Assembly: GCF_900105785.1 (NCBI RefSeq)
Contig: NZ_LT629799.1
Coordinates: 2,976,001 to 3,040,000, forward strand
Reading direction: 5' to 3'
From: Microlunatus sagamiharensis
GTDB lineage: Bacteria; Actinomycetota; Actinomycetes; Propionibacteriales; Propionibacteriaceae
Length of the DNA stretch: 64,000 nt
Below are positions 1-8,236 of the stretch, one piece after another. Position numbers and translations under genes: made by a program. The notes under the pieces were generated by a model. It ran no database searches. It was not told the DNA's origin and saw only the letters and a program-made list of their open reading frames with translations. Position 1 is the stretch's first letter. Each line of letters begins with the position of its first letter.

Positions 1-63
1 GGGATTCGAACCCGCACTCGGGCGGGTTTAAGCCGCCTGCCTCTGCCGTTGGGCTACGGGGGC
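1..63 (-). tRNA. tRNA-like gene, anticodon UAA, 3' end cut off by the window edge
   Basis: On the minus strand a cloverleaf can be drawn from position 63 down to 1. The acceptor 5' strand is GCCCCCG, the anticodon stem GGCGG/CCGCC encloses the 7-nt loop CTTAAAC (anticodon UAA), and the T-loop is TTCGAAT. The 3' acceptor strand lies outside the window. UAA would read the leucine codon UUA, but the variable region is only about 5 nt (CGAGT), whereas bacterial tRNA-Leu has a long variable arm. The D-stem pairs only with a bulged A. It may be a non-standard tRNA, a decayed copy or a tRNA-like element. That a tRNA-like structure exists is fairly secure; its amino-acid identity is not. Confidence 0.6.
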
Positions 64-99
64 TCGACGCGTACGCCGGCGGCGTGAGCCTAGACCGAT

Positions 100-127
100 G
101 ACGCTCCCTGAGCCTGTCGAAGGGCCT
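100..127 (+). repeat. Dispersed palindromic repeat, left copy flanking the IS30 element
   Basis: This copy carries the core CCCTGAGCCTGTCGAAGGG. The whole 28-bp stretch is exactly inverted at 1442-1469, so the IS30-like element lies between two facing copies. Confidence 0.85.
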
Positions 128-136
128 GGTGGGTTC

Positions 137-1373
137 TCGTGATCGTCGCAACGCTCTTCGAGGTGGAGGTCGTTGATGGTGTTTGCGGTGGGGGTTCGTC
201 AGCAGGTCTTCGCGTTGCTGGGTGCGGGGTGGTCGCAGAAGCAGACCGCGTTGGTGACGGGTGTGTCGGCGCGGGCGATCGGTCGATGGCGGGCCGAGGT
301 TGGCGGGGTGCAGTTCGAACCGTGCCAGGTCCAGCGCTACCTCAGCCGTGACGAGCGCTACGAGATCGCCCGGTTGCACGACAGCGGGCTCGGGGTGCGC
401 GAGATCGGGCGCCGGCTGGGCCGCTCGGGTTCGACGATCAGCCGCGAGCTACGCCGTCCCGAGCGTGATGCGGGGGTGCCGGGGCGTCCGAGCGGGCGCA
501 CGCCGGGCTACCAGCCCGAGGCCTGCCACCAGGCCGCGGTCCGGGCCCGGAACCGGCCACGGGCCTCGAGGTTGGCCAGCGACGCGCGGCTGCGGGTGTG
601 GGTCCAGGCCAGGCTGGACCTCGGCTTGTCTCCCGAGCAGATCAGCGGACGGCTGCGCGTGGAGTTCGAGGATGATGAGCAGATGCGGATCAGCCACGAG
701 GCGATCTACCGCGCGATCTACGTCCTGCCTCGAGGTGAGCTGCGTCGCGAGCTCCGCGCCCACCTGCGCACCGGCCGGTCTCAACGCAAGACCCGTCAGA
801 GCCGGACCCCGCGCAACCGGCCGGGCCAGATCGTGGGCGCGGTCTCGATCCACGAGCGGCCCGAGGAGGTCGAGGGCCGCCTCGTGCCCGGTCACCACGA
901 GGGCGACCTGGTCTGCGGCCCGGCCGGGACGACGGCGGCGATCGGCACGCTGGTCGAGCGGACCAGCGGGTTCTTGACCGCGTTCTTGCTGCCCGAACGT
1001 CACACCGCCGAGGCGACCCTGGCCGGGCTCAGCGAGGCTGTGAACCGGACCGGGTGGCCGATGGCCTCGCTGACCTGGGACCGCGGCTCGGAGATGGCCC
1101 GCCACGCCGAGTTCAGCACAGCGACCGGGATCCAGGTCTACTTCGCCGACCCGCACGCCCCCTTGGCAGCGCGGCTCGAACGAGAGCACGAACGGCTTGC
1201 TGCGCGAGTACGTCCCCAAAGGACGCGACATCGCCACCGTCACCGACAACGAACTCCAACACGCCGTCGAGCTGCTCAACAACCGGCCCCGCAAACGCCA
1301 CAGCTTCCTCACACCCACCGAAGTCCTCGCCGCCATACTCAAAGACCAAACCGGTGTTGCGACCACCCCATGA
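137..1373 (+). mobile_element. IS30-family insertion sequence, inactivated
   Basis: A single IS30-type transposase frame fills the element. Candidate terminal inverted repeats share GTCGCAAC on the left (145-152) and its complement GTTGCGAC on the right (1356-1363), with looser similarity beyond; the outer ends are approximate. No clear target duplication can be assigned by eye. Facing copies of the dispersed 28-bp repeat lie about 10 bp outside the left end and 70 bp outside the right end. Confidence 0.7.
176..1373 (+). pseudogene. IS30-family transposase with a one-base insertion
   Basis: Start ATG 176 follows a GGAGG at 164-168. The N-terminus has a helix-turn-helix region (SRDERYEIARLHDSGLGVRE), followed by the DDE catalytic core with HHEGDLVCG (first Asp) and TWDRGSEM (second Asp). 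Near 1163 the run CCCTTGG carries one extra T relative to the expected CCC-TGG-CAG. The reading then leaves frame before the third acidic residue. Restoring the frame gives QRGSNESTNGLLREY, which carries the catalytic Glu, and a stop at 1371-1373, for a protein of about 398 residues. As sequenced the transposase lacks the complete DDE triad and should be dead. IS30-family identity is secure from these motifs. Confidence 0.85.
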
Positions 1374-1441
1374 ATCTGGGCCCGGAACGGGTTGGCGTCC
1401 GTCGTGGAGCCGTAGGGGTGCCGAGGACGCCGACCTCTTCG

Positions 1442-1469
1442 AGGCCCTTCGACAGGCTCAGGGAGCGTC
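1442..1469 (-). repeat. Dispersed palindromic repeat, right copy flanking the IS30 element
   Basis: This is the exact reverse complement of 100-127, with the core CCCTTCGACAGGCTCAGGG. It sits 15 bp past the stop of the convergently oriented metallophosphoesterase gene. Confidence 0.85.
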
Positions 1470-1483
1470 TCGGCCCAGCTGGG

Positions 1484-3142
1484 TCAGCGCTGGCTCTCCT
1501 GCGGCGTCGGCGACGGGCTCGCCCCGGTCAGCCGTCGGCGGGTCTCCTCGGGCAGGCCCGCGAGGTCGCCGGTGTCGGTGCGCGGGTCGATGACCACCTC
1601 GCCGTCCGGCTCGAGGTGCACGGCCTGGACGCCGGTGACCAGCCCGGTCGCGTCGTCGCGGAAGTAGAAGTAGGAGTCGGCGCGCACCAGCGGCGGGCTG
1701 AACGGGGTGCTGAACGACGCCAGCGTCGGCTGCTTCACCCCGCCCGACGTGCCCTGCTGCATCCCGACGGTCCAGGTGCCGTCGGCGTGCGTGACCACGG
1801 TCGGCCCGACCTGGGCGTGCATGTGGCCCCAGAGCACCAGCCGGGCGGGCGGGTCGTCGGCCTCCATCACCTGCTGCGCGGCCGTCGGCTGGTGCAGCAG
1901 GATCGCGTCGACGGGGCGTGGGCGCGCGACGGAGACCATCCGCTGCCCGAGCTGGGCCTCGTCCTCCGGCCGGTCGAGCGTGCGCTCGACGCTGAAGGGC
2001 ACCTGGCGCTCGGGGTCGTCGTCACCCAGGACGTCCCAGCCGGCCGCCTCGACCGTCGTCCCGTCGAGCACCGTGGCCCCCGCCGCCCGCAGCTGGGCCT
2101 CGGTGACGTCGGAGTCGTGGTTGCCGGTCGCGACCACGAACGGCCGGCCGCCGGGGATGCCGACCTCGCGCCGGATGCAGCCGCGCTCGGCGGCCGTGCC
2201 GTTGACCGTGTCGTCGCCGGAGTCGAGGACCACCGCGGGTTCGCTGACGGCGACCAGGCGGGACATCAGCTCGGTCGTCGCCTGGTTGCAGTGCAGGTCG
2301 CTGAACCCGTACGCCATCGACTCCCCCGCGCGCGGCCGCGGGAGGGCCTCGAGCTGAGCGGACAGGCTCTTCGTCGCCTCGTCCTCCCACGCCCGGACCG
2401 CGGCCTGCTGCCGGGAGGACAGGATGCGGATGCCCGAGACGCCGCGACCGAGCAGGTCGGCGAGCAACGGGCTGTCGACGCTGATCGTCGGGCTGCGGTC
2501 GGGCAGCGGCAGGTCGATCGGGATCCGCGGCCCGTCGGGCCGGGCGGGCACGAGGATCCCGCCGACGAGGACCGACACCACACCGAGGTAGACCGCGAGC
2601 GTCCGCCGGCGCGTCACCCGCCGCACCACCCAGGGGGCGAGGAGCCGCGAGCGCAGGCTCCACAGCGCGAAGCCGACCAGCAGCACCGTCTCGGCCACCG
2701 CGGTCCGCTCGAGGGCGTCGCGCTGGAGCCGCTCGACGACGCCGCGGACCGCCTCCTCGGGGTCGGTGTAGAGGGCGGTGTAGGCCGACAGCGTCTCGCT
2801 GGAGAACAGCGACCCGAGCGTCGAGCCCGACTCCCCGACCCCTCCGACGGTCGCGCGGAGGCCGACGGGCGCGTACGGGCTGTCGAGGTACGCCCGCCCG
2901 AGCGGTCCCAGGTCGATCTCGATCTCGCCGCTGTAGTCCGCGGCCAGCGCGACCCGGTTGGGCCCCAGGTAGTCGTCGACGCGGGCGTGCCCGACGCCCC
3001 ACGCCGCGGCCAGCGGCAGCGCGAGCACGGCCGCCACGAGCGTCACGGCCAGGGCGCGACCGGTGCTGACCAGGAGCGTGCGTCGCGAGCGCACCCGCGC
3101 GGCGTGCCGCGCGAGCACGCTGCCGAGCCGCTGCGTACGCAC
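1484..3142 (-). CDS. Membrane-anchored metallophosphoesterase
   Basis: A 552-residue protein of the calcineurin-like metallophosphoesterase family. The metal-binding blocks appear in order: DLH (282-284), SGDD (308-311), GNHD (340-343), a histidine in LLHQP near 417 and GHMH (439-442). About 270 residues precede the catalytic domain. They contain an N-terminal hydrophobic segment (about 24-48) and two more (about 150-166 and 180-199), so the enzyme is probably membrane-tethered. The substrate cannot be deduced; such enzymes hydrolyse phosphomono- or diesters using two metal ions. It stands alone, with an IS element downstream and peptide deformylase ending 89 bp upstream on the same strand. 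Confidence 0.85.
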   Translation of the reverse strand: MRTQRLGSVLARHAARVRSRRTLLVSTGRALAVTLVAAVLALPLAAAWGVGHARVDDYLGPNRVALAADYSGEIEIDLGPLGRAYLDSPYAPVGLRATVGGVGESGSTLGSLFSSETLSAYTALYTDPEEAVRGVVERLQRDALERTAVAETVLLVGFALWSLRSRLLAPWVVRRVTRRRTLAVYLGVVSVLVGGILVPARPDGPRIPIDLPLPDRSPTISVDSPLLADLLGRGVSGIRILSSRQQAAVRAWEDEATKSLSAQLEALPRPRAGESMAYGFSDLHCNQATTELMSRLVAVSEPAVVLDSGDDTVNGTAAERGCIRREVGIPGGRPFVVATGNHDSDVTEAQLRAAGATVLDGTTVEAAGWDVLGDDDPERQVPFSVERTLDRPEDEAQLGQRMVSVARPRPVDAILLHQPTAAQQVMEADDPPARLVLWGHMHAQVGPTVVTHADGTWTVGMQQGTSGGVKQPTLASFSTPFSPPLVRADSYFYFRDDATGLVTGVQAVHLEPDGEVVIDPRTDTGDLAGLPEETRRRLTGASPSPTPQESQR

Positions 3143-3231
3143 GGCACCAGTCTGCGGAAGCCGCGTTGCGAGGGAGGGTCTTCCGTGAGACGGCCGTGTG
3201 CCCCTGCCCCCGGCGGGACGGTCGCCAGCGG

Positions 3232-3789
3232 TCAGGAGGCGGGGTCCGCCGGCGCGTCGAGGTAGACCTGGCGGGCGTGCAGGGCGTGCGCGCCGGCGAC
3301 GCGGTCGAGGAAGAGCAGGCCGGCGCAGTGGTCGATCTCGTGCTGCAGGGCGCGGGCCTCGAAGGCGTCGGTGACGAGGTCGACCTCCTCGCCGCTGACC
3401 GGGAGCTGGCCGCGGACCGTCACCCGCGTCGCCCGCTTCACGTCGCCGGTGAGGTCGGGCACCGACATGCAGCCCTCGCGGGCGCGTTCGTTGCGGCTGG
3501 ACTCGACCACGCGCGCGTTCACCAGCACGACCAGGCCGTGCCTCGTCCGCGTCTTGGGGTGGTCGGTCACGTCGACGCAGAAGGCCTGGGCCGAGACGCC
3601 GACCTGGGGCGCGGCGAGCCCCACGCAGCCGGGCGAGACCCGCATCGTCGCCACGAGGTCGGCGCAGAGCTGCACGACCTCGGGGTCGGTGGGGTCGACG
3701 TCCGGGCCGGCGGTCGCGAGGACGTGCGCGGGCGCGCGCACCACCTCACGCACCCGGCCCGGCGGCAGGGTGGACTCGTCGAAGCTCAC
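3232..3789 (-). CDS. def: Peptide deformylase
   Basis: A 185-residue enzyme that removes the formyl group from the initiator methionine of new proteins. The three family motifs are present: GCVGLAAPQ (54-62), EGCMS (105-109, metal-binding Cys) and HEIDH (150-154, two metal His and catalytic Glu). Start GTG 3789 is chosen because it overlaps the stop of the upstream ACT-repeat gene (GTGA), implying translational coupling. It is clearly a deformylase; many actinobacteria carry more than one, so it need not be the main housekeeping copy. Confidence 0.92.
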   Translation of the reverse strand: MSFDESTLPPGRVREVVRAPAHVLATAGPDVDPTDPEVVQLCADLVATMRVSPGCVGLAAPQVGVSAQAFCVDVTDHPKTRTRHGLVVLVNARVVESSRNERAREGCMSVPDLTGDVKRATRVTVRGQLPVSGEEVDLVTDAFEARALQHEIDHCAGLLFLDRVAGAHALHARQVYLDAPADPAS

Positions 3790-4310
3790 AGCTCGTCGTT
3801 CTCCACCGGACGCAGGGTCACCTCGACGCCGAGCTCGGCCGCGACCTGCTCGAGCCGGGTCCGCAGGCCGTCCGCGTCGGCGCCCGCGGGCAGCGCGGCC
3901 TCGGCCAGCAGCACGTAGAGCTCTCCGGAGAGCCGCGTCGTCAGGTCGGTGACGTTGCCGCCGGCCTCCGACACCACGCCGACGAGCCGGGCGACGATCC
4001 CGAGCCGGTCGGCGCCGTAGACGGTGACCAGGTGCGTCGCCGTGGCGGCGGGCACGTCGGGGTCGGGCACGACCTCGCGGACGGCGACGTCCAGCCCGGA
4101 CGCTTCGAGGGGTCCGAGCGCGGCGCGGACGGCCTCGACCGAGGCGTCGCCCGCGCAGACCAGCGTCATGGCGAAGTGGCCGCGCAGCAGGGTCATCGAG
4201 GAGTCCTCGAGGTTCATCCCGCAGGTGGCGAGGGCGTCGGCCGCCGCGGCGATGATGCCGGGGCGGTCGTGCCCGACGACGGTCACGGCCAGGGAGCTCA
4301 CGGGCGTCAT
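3786..4310 (-). CDS. Tandem ACT-domain protein (GcvR-like)
   Basis: About 174 residues forming two ACT domains. The first begins SSLAVTVVGHDRPGIIAAAA; the second begins around THLVTVYGADRLGIVARLVG. Both have the ligand-binding loop pattern GxDRxGI. Two-ACT proteins of this size resemble the glycine-cleavage repressor-type regulators and bind small ligands such as amino acids. There is no DNA-binding domain, so it would act through a partner. The start is taken at ATG 4310; an upstream start at 4337 would add nine low-complexity residues. It overlaps def by 4 bp and diverges from the deacetylase gene at 4379. Confidence 0.75.
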   Translation of the reverse strand: MTPVSSLAVTVVGHDRPGIIAAAADALATCGMNLEDSSMTLLRGHFAMTLVCAGDASVEAVRAALGPLEASGLDVAVREVVPDPDVPAATATHLVTVYGADRLGIVARLVGVVSEAGGNVTDLTTRLSGELYVLLAEAALPAGADADGLRTRLEQVAAELGVEVTLRPVENDEL

Positions 4311-4378
4311 CCTGCCAGCCCGGGCGCCCGCGCCCACCGGACCGACCGGCCCGCTGGGCGCGTCGGCATGATGGCCGG

Positions 4379-5263
4379 GTGCTGCCCACCCACGGCCGGT
4401 TCGGCCACTCCGCCATCACCGAGCGCCCGGACTTCGACTGGCCGGGCGGCGCGCGCCTGGCCGTCTACGTCGCGGTCAACTGCGAGCACTACGCCTACGA
4501 CGACGGCGAGACCGACCTCGGCTGGACGCCCGGGCTCGACCAGCCCGACTCGTACAACTACGGCTGGCGGGAGTACGGGAACCGCGTCGGCGCCTTCCGC
4601 GTCGCGCAGACCCTGGAGCGCGTCGGCATCCGCCCGACCGTGCTGGTCAACAGCGAGGTGTACGAGCACGCGCCCTCCGTCCCCGCGGCCTTCCGGGCGC
4701 TCGGGGCCGAGTTCGTCGCGCACGGTGCCACGAACTCGATGCAGCCCGACGAGCAGACCGAGGACGAGGAGCGCGCCACCATCGAGCGCGTCCGCCGCGT
4801 CGTCGCGGAGCACGAGGGGGCTGCGCCGCGGGGGTGGATGAGCCCGGGGGCCAACCCGAGCCGCGTCACCGAGGACCTGCTGGCCGAGGCCGGGTTCGCG
4901 TACACGCTCGACTGGCCGGTCGACGACCAGCCGCTGTGGATGACCACCCGGGGCGGGCCGCTGCTGTCGGTCCCCTACCCCCACGAGGTCAACGACCTGC
5001 CCGCCTTCGTGCACCACCACCAGACCGCGGAGACCTTCGCGTCGATGATCGTCGACTCGTTCGCCGAGCTGCGCGAGGACGCGGAGCGCCAGCCGCTGGT
5101 GCTCTCGGTCTCGCTGCACACGTTCCTGGCCGGGCAGCCCTACCGGCTGCGGCGGGTGCGCGAGGCGCTCCAGCACCTGCGCGAGAACGGCGACGGGGTG
5201 TGGTTCACCACGCCCGGCGCCATCGCCGAGCACTACGCCTCGGTGGTGCCGGCCCCGTCCTGA
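4379..5263 (+). CDS. Polysaccharide deacetylase-family protein, PuuE-type allantoinase-like
   Basis: A 294-residue NodB-fold protein. The N-terminal pattern (FDWPGGARLAVYVAVNCEHY), the internal AHGATNSMQPDEQTEDEE segment and the C-terminal SLHTFLAGQPYR and VWFTTPGAIAEHY resemble the cofactor-independent PuuE allantoinases more than peptidoglycan deacetylases. It could hydrolyse a cyclic amide such as allantoin, but family resemblance alone does not fix the substrate. The start is a GTG at 4379 with no strong Shine-Dalgarno; an overlapping ATG lies in another frame. It is transcribed away from the ACT/def pair and converges on ppx. A metal-type allantoinase is encoded separately at 39060, so this one may be redundant or have another substrate. 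Confidence 0.7.
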   Translation: MLPTHGRFGHSAITERPDFDWPGGARLAVYVAVNCEHYAYDDGETDLGWTPGLDQPDSYNYGWREYGNRVGAFRVAQTLERVGIRPTVLVNSEVYEHAPSVPAAFRALGAEFVAHGATNSMQPDEQTEDEERATIERVRRVVAEHEGAAPRGWMSPGANPSRVTEDLLAEAGFAYTLDWPVDDQPLWMTTRGGPLLSVPYPHEVNDLPAFVHHHQTAETFASMIVDSFAELREDAERQPLVLSVSLHTFLAGQPYRLRRVREALQHLRENGDGVWFTTPGAIAEHYASVVPAPS

Positions 5264-5281
5264 GCCCTCGGGCCCGGAGGG

Positions 5282-6220
5282 CTACCTGCCCTGCCGGAGC
5301 AGCTGGAGGGCGATGCCGTCGAGGATGTCGGACTCGCTGACGACGAGCTCGTCCACGCGCATCCGGGCGGCGACGCGCGAGGCGATCAGCGCGCCGGCGG
5401 TCACGACGTCGGCCCGGCCGGGGTGCATCGACGGCAGCGCCCTGATCTGCCCCACGTCCATCCGGCTGAGCAGGAAGGCCAGCTCGTCGAGCTTGGTCAG
5501 CGGGATCGTGGAGCCGTGCACCGCCGCCCGGTCGTACGCCTCGAGCTGCAGGTGGACGCCGGCCAGCGTCGTGGCCGTGCCGGCGACGCCGACCCAGGTC
5601 CTGACGGAGGCGAAGTCGACGCCCGAGGTGTCGAGGAGCCCGTCGACGTGCTCGCGGGCGACCTCGAGGGCCGCGGGGGTGGGCGGCCCGGCGCCGAGGA
5701 AGCGTTCCGTGAGGCGCACCGAGCCGATGTCGAGCGAGATCGCCGAGGAGACCTTCCCCTCGGCGTCGCCGACGATGAGCTCGGTCGAGCCGCCGCCGAT
5801 GTCCATGACGAGCACCGGGCCGCCGTCGGGGCGGATGCGGCTCAGGGCGCCGGCGAAGGAGAGGCGGGCCTCCTCGTCACCGCTGATGACGTCGGGCCGC
5901 ACGCCCAGGAGCTCCTCGATGCCGGCGAAGAACGCCTCGCGGTTGCGGGCGTCGCGGGAGGCGGAGGTGGCGACGAACCGCGTGCGCTCCGGCGGCACCC
6001 CGGCGGCCCGGACCCGCTCGGCGTAGCGGCGGGTCACGGCGAAGGTGCGCTCCAGCGCCTCGGGCGCGAACTCGCCGGTCGCGTCGACGCCCTGGCCCAG
6101 CCGCACGATCTCGGTCTGCCGGTCGAGGTCGGTCAGCGCGGAGCCGTCCGTGCCCGGGTCGGCCAGCAGCAGGCGGATCGAGTTCGTGCCGCAGTCGACG
6201 GCGGCGACCGTTCGGCTCAC
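5282..6220 (-). CDS. ppx: Exopolyphosphatase / Ppx-GppA family phosphatase
   Basis: 312 residues of the actin-like ATPase superfamily. The N-terminal phosphate-binding segment (TVAAVDCGTNSIRLLL) and the internal MDIGGGSTELIVG block are diagnostic. The family hydrolyses terminal phosphate from inorganic polyphosphate or pppGpp. At this length it is the short form without a C-terminal HD domain. Start GTG 6220 overlaps the stop of the DUF501 gene (GTGA), so the two are translationally coupled. The DUF501-ppx neighbourhood next to eno and ftsB is common in actinobacteria, although here it is interrupted by two other genes. Confidence 0.9.
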   Translation of the reverse strand: MSRTVAAVDCGTNSIRLLLADPGTDGSALTDLDRQTEIVRLGQGVDATGEFAPEALERTFAVTRRYAERVRAAGVPPERTRFVATSASRDARNREAFFAGIEELLGVRPDVISGDEEARLSFAGALSRIRPDGGPVLVMDIGGGSTELIVGDAEGKVSSAISLDIGSVRLTERFLGAGPPTPAALEVAREHVDGLLDTSGVDFASVRTWVGVAGTATTLAGVHLQLEAYDRAAVHGSTIPLTKLDELAFLLSRMDVGQIRALPSMHPGRADVVTAGALIASRVAARMRVDELVVSESDILDGIALQLLRQGR

Positions 6221-6774
6221 GCGTCCTCCTCGTCCCTCGTCGGTGCCGTCACGCGGTCCGGCAGGCAGGGGCGTGACCACCACTCCCCCACGCGCGCCAG
6301 CGTCTCATCCCCGAGCGGGTTGACCCCGGGACCGGCGGCGAGGGCGTGGCCGAGCAGCGCGTGCAGGCACTTCACCCGCTCGGGCATGCCGCCCGCGCTG
6401 ACGCCGTCGATCTCGGGCACGTCGCCGTCCCCGGTCTCCTCGCCCAGGGCACGGCGGTCGGCGAGGTAGGCCTCGTGGGCGCCGGCGTACGCGTCCGCGA
6501 GCGCCGGGTCCTCGCCCAGGCGGGCCTGCATCTCGGCCATCACGCCGTTCGACTCGAGCGTCGAGCAGGCCGAGGACGCCCGCGGGCACGTCAGGTAGTA
6601 GGTCGTCGGGAAGGGCGACCCGCCCGGCAGCCGGGGCCGGGTGGCGACGACGTCGGGCCGTCCGCAGGGGCAGCGGTGGGCAACGCGGACGGCGCCGCGG
6701 GTGGGGCGGCCCAGCTGGGCCTCCACGGTCGCGGCGTCCTCCTCGCTCAGCGAGGGCACCTGGTCCACGGCCAC
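6217..6774 (-). CDS. DUF501 domain protein
   Basis: A 185-residue protein of the DUF501 family, which is widespread in actinobacteria and of unknown function. The conserved pattern HRCPCGRPDVVATRPRLPGG, the cysteine in YLTCP and the C-terminal ERVKCLHALLGHALA are visible. The regularly placed Cys and His residues suggest a metal site, which is inference. It normally lies between ftsB/divIC and ppx, as it does here apart from the inserted MFS and ribokinase genes. It overlaps ppx by 4 bp and begins 4 bp after the MFS stop, so the three genes probably share a transcript. Confidence 0.85.
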   Translation of the reverse strand: MAVDQVPSLSEEDAATVEAQLGRPTRGAVRVAHRCPCGRPDVVATRPRLPGGSPFPTTYYLTCPRASSACSTLESNGVMAEMQARLGEDPALADAYAGAHEAYLADRRALGEETGDGDVPEIDGVSAGGMPERVKCLHALLGHALAAGPGVNPLGDETLARVGEWWSRPCLPDRVTAPTRDEEDA

Positions 6775-6777
6775 GGC

Positions 6778-8094
6778 TCAGGCCCGCCGTTCGGTGCCGG
6801 GGAGGGCGAGCGTACGGATCGCGGGCGAGACCCAGGTGATGACCACGGCCACCATGATGAAGCCGCCGCCGAACAGGAACGCGCTGGAGGCGCCCAGCAC
6901 CTGCGAGGTGATGCCGGTCAGGGAGAAGCTGACGGGGTCGCCGACGTAGCCGGCGAGCGCCGCGACGGCCATCACCCGGCCGAGCTGGCGCACCGGGGTC
7001 GAGATGACCAGCGAGGCGTTGATGAGGGTGCCGAAGAGCCCGGTGCCGACCCCGGCCAGCGCGCCGCAGACCCCCGCCAGCACCACCTCGTCACCGGGGG
7101 CGAGGCCGGCGAGGTCCACCAGGCCGAGCGCCAGCAGCCCGAGGCTCATCAGGGTGAGGCCAGTCGCCGCGACCACGCCGGCCCGGACCGTCGGTCGGCG
7201 CCAGGTCAGCAGGACCGCGGTGACGACGGCTCCCACGCCGAAGCCGCCCAGGACCCAGCCGATCCCCCCGGCCCCCCAGCCGCGCTCGGCCGCCAGCAGC
7301 GGCACGCCGGCGGTCATGGGACCGGCGAAGCCGAAGTCGAGGACGGCCAGCACGACCACGGTGACCAGCAGCCGGCGGTCCCGCGAGACGAGGCGCAGGC
7401 CGTCACGGATCTCGGCGACGACGCCCTGCGCGGACCCGGCCGACCCGCTCGGGTCGTCCTCCTCGGGCCTGGGCCTGGTCATCCGCGTGAGCGCCAGCGC
7501 GACGACGGACGCGGCGAACATGAAGGCCGCGACGCCGAAGGCCGCGACGGCCCCGTACGCGACCAGGAGCGCGCTGGCCAGCGGGGCGCCGACCATGGGC
7601 GCCCCGCGGTAGACCACGGTGCGCAGCGCCTGGAGCCGGGTCTGGGCCTCGAGCGTCGCCACGAAGGCGGGGGCGGCGCCGACCGCGGGCAGGAAGAAGC
7701 CGTCGACCACCCCGAACACCGCCGCGAGCGCGCCGATCAGCAGGGTGCCGTTGGCCCCGATCCCGGAGAGCACGGCCGCGGCCACCATGACCAGGGTCCG
7801 CAGGACGTCGGAGACGATGATGACCCGCTTGGGGCCGATCCGGTCGACGAAGACGCCGCCCGCCAGCAGCACGACGGCCCGCGGCAGGGAGCCGAGCACG
7901 AGCACGAGGCCGACCTCGGCCGGGGACATGATCGTCACCGCGACCCAGGTCAGCGCGACGTAGAAGATCTGGTCGCCGACGAGCGAGTGGGCGTAGCCGA
8001 ACAGCCACCAGCCGGAGTCGCGGGGACGCGGGAGCGCGCGGCGGGGAGCCGTCGGGCGACGCTCCGGCCGCACGGACCTCGTCGGGCTGCCCAC
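6778..8094 (-). CDS. MFS transporter
   Basis: About 438 residues with roughly twelve hydrophobic segments, starting WWLFGYAHSLVGDQIFYVAL. The MFS loop motif between helices 2 and 3 reads GGVFVDRIGPKRVII. The architecture resembles MFS_3/enterobactin exporter-like permeases, so an efflux role is plausible; the substrate is unknown. The start is uncertain: GTG 8094 or GTG 8073 both give a short basic N-terminus, while the open frame continues far upstream without sense. It ends 3 bp before the DUF501 start and diverges from the ribokinase gene across a gap of about 140 bp. Confidence 0.8.
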   Translation of the reverse strand: MGSPTRSVRPERRPTAPRRALPRPRDSGWWLFGYAHSLVGDQIFYVALTWVAVTIMSPAEVGLVLVLGSLPRAVVLLAGGVFVDRIGPKRVIIVSDVLRTLVMVAAAVLSGIGANGTLLIGALAAVFGVVDGFFLPAVGAAPAFVATLEAQTRLQALRTVVYRGAPMVGAPLASALLVAYGAVAAFGVAAFMFAASVVALALTRMTRPRPEEDDPSGSAGSAQGVVAEIRDGLRLVSRDRRLLVTVVVLAVLDFGFAGPMTAGVPLLAAERGWGAGGIGWVLGGFGVGAVVTAVLLTWRRPTVRAGVVAATGLTLMSLGLLALGLVDLAGLAPGDEVVLAGVCGALAGVGTGLFGTLINASLVISTPVRQLGRVMAVAALAGYVGDPVSFSLTGITSQVLGASSAFLFGGGFIMVAVVITWVSPAIRTLALPGTERRA

Positions 8095-8236
8095 GCTCCG
8101 GGTCTTCTCCGTCCTGCGCGCGACGAGGCGCGCGCCGTTGGTGCCCGGGCCCCACCGGGGCGACCCGGGGTCCCGCGTGGCCGCCGTCCGGCGACCGACG
8201 CCCACCGTAGCGGTGTCCGTCGCTACGCTGCGGGAC

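Noticed and set aside
173-3265. A continuous open frame of over 1000 codons from the transposase into the metallophosphoesterase region
   Set aside because: It results from the one-base insertion in the transposase. The second two thirds are Arg/Pro-rich and antisense to a gene with intact metallophosphoesterase motifs.
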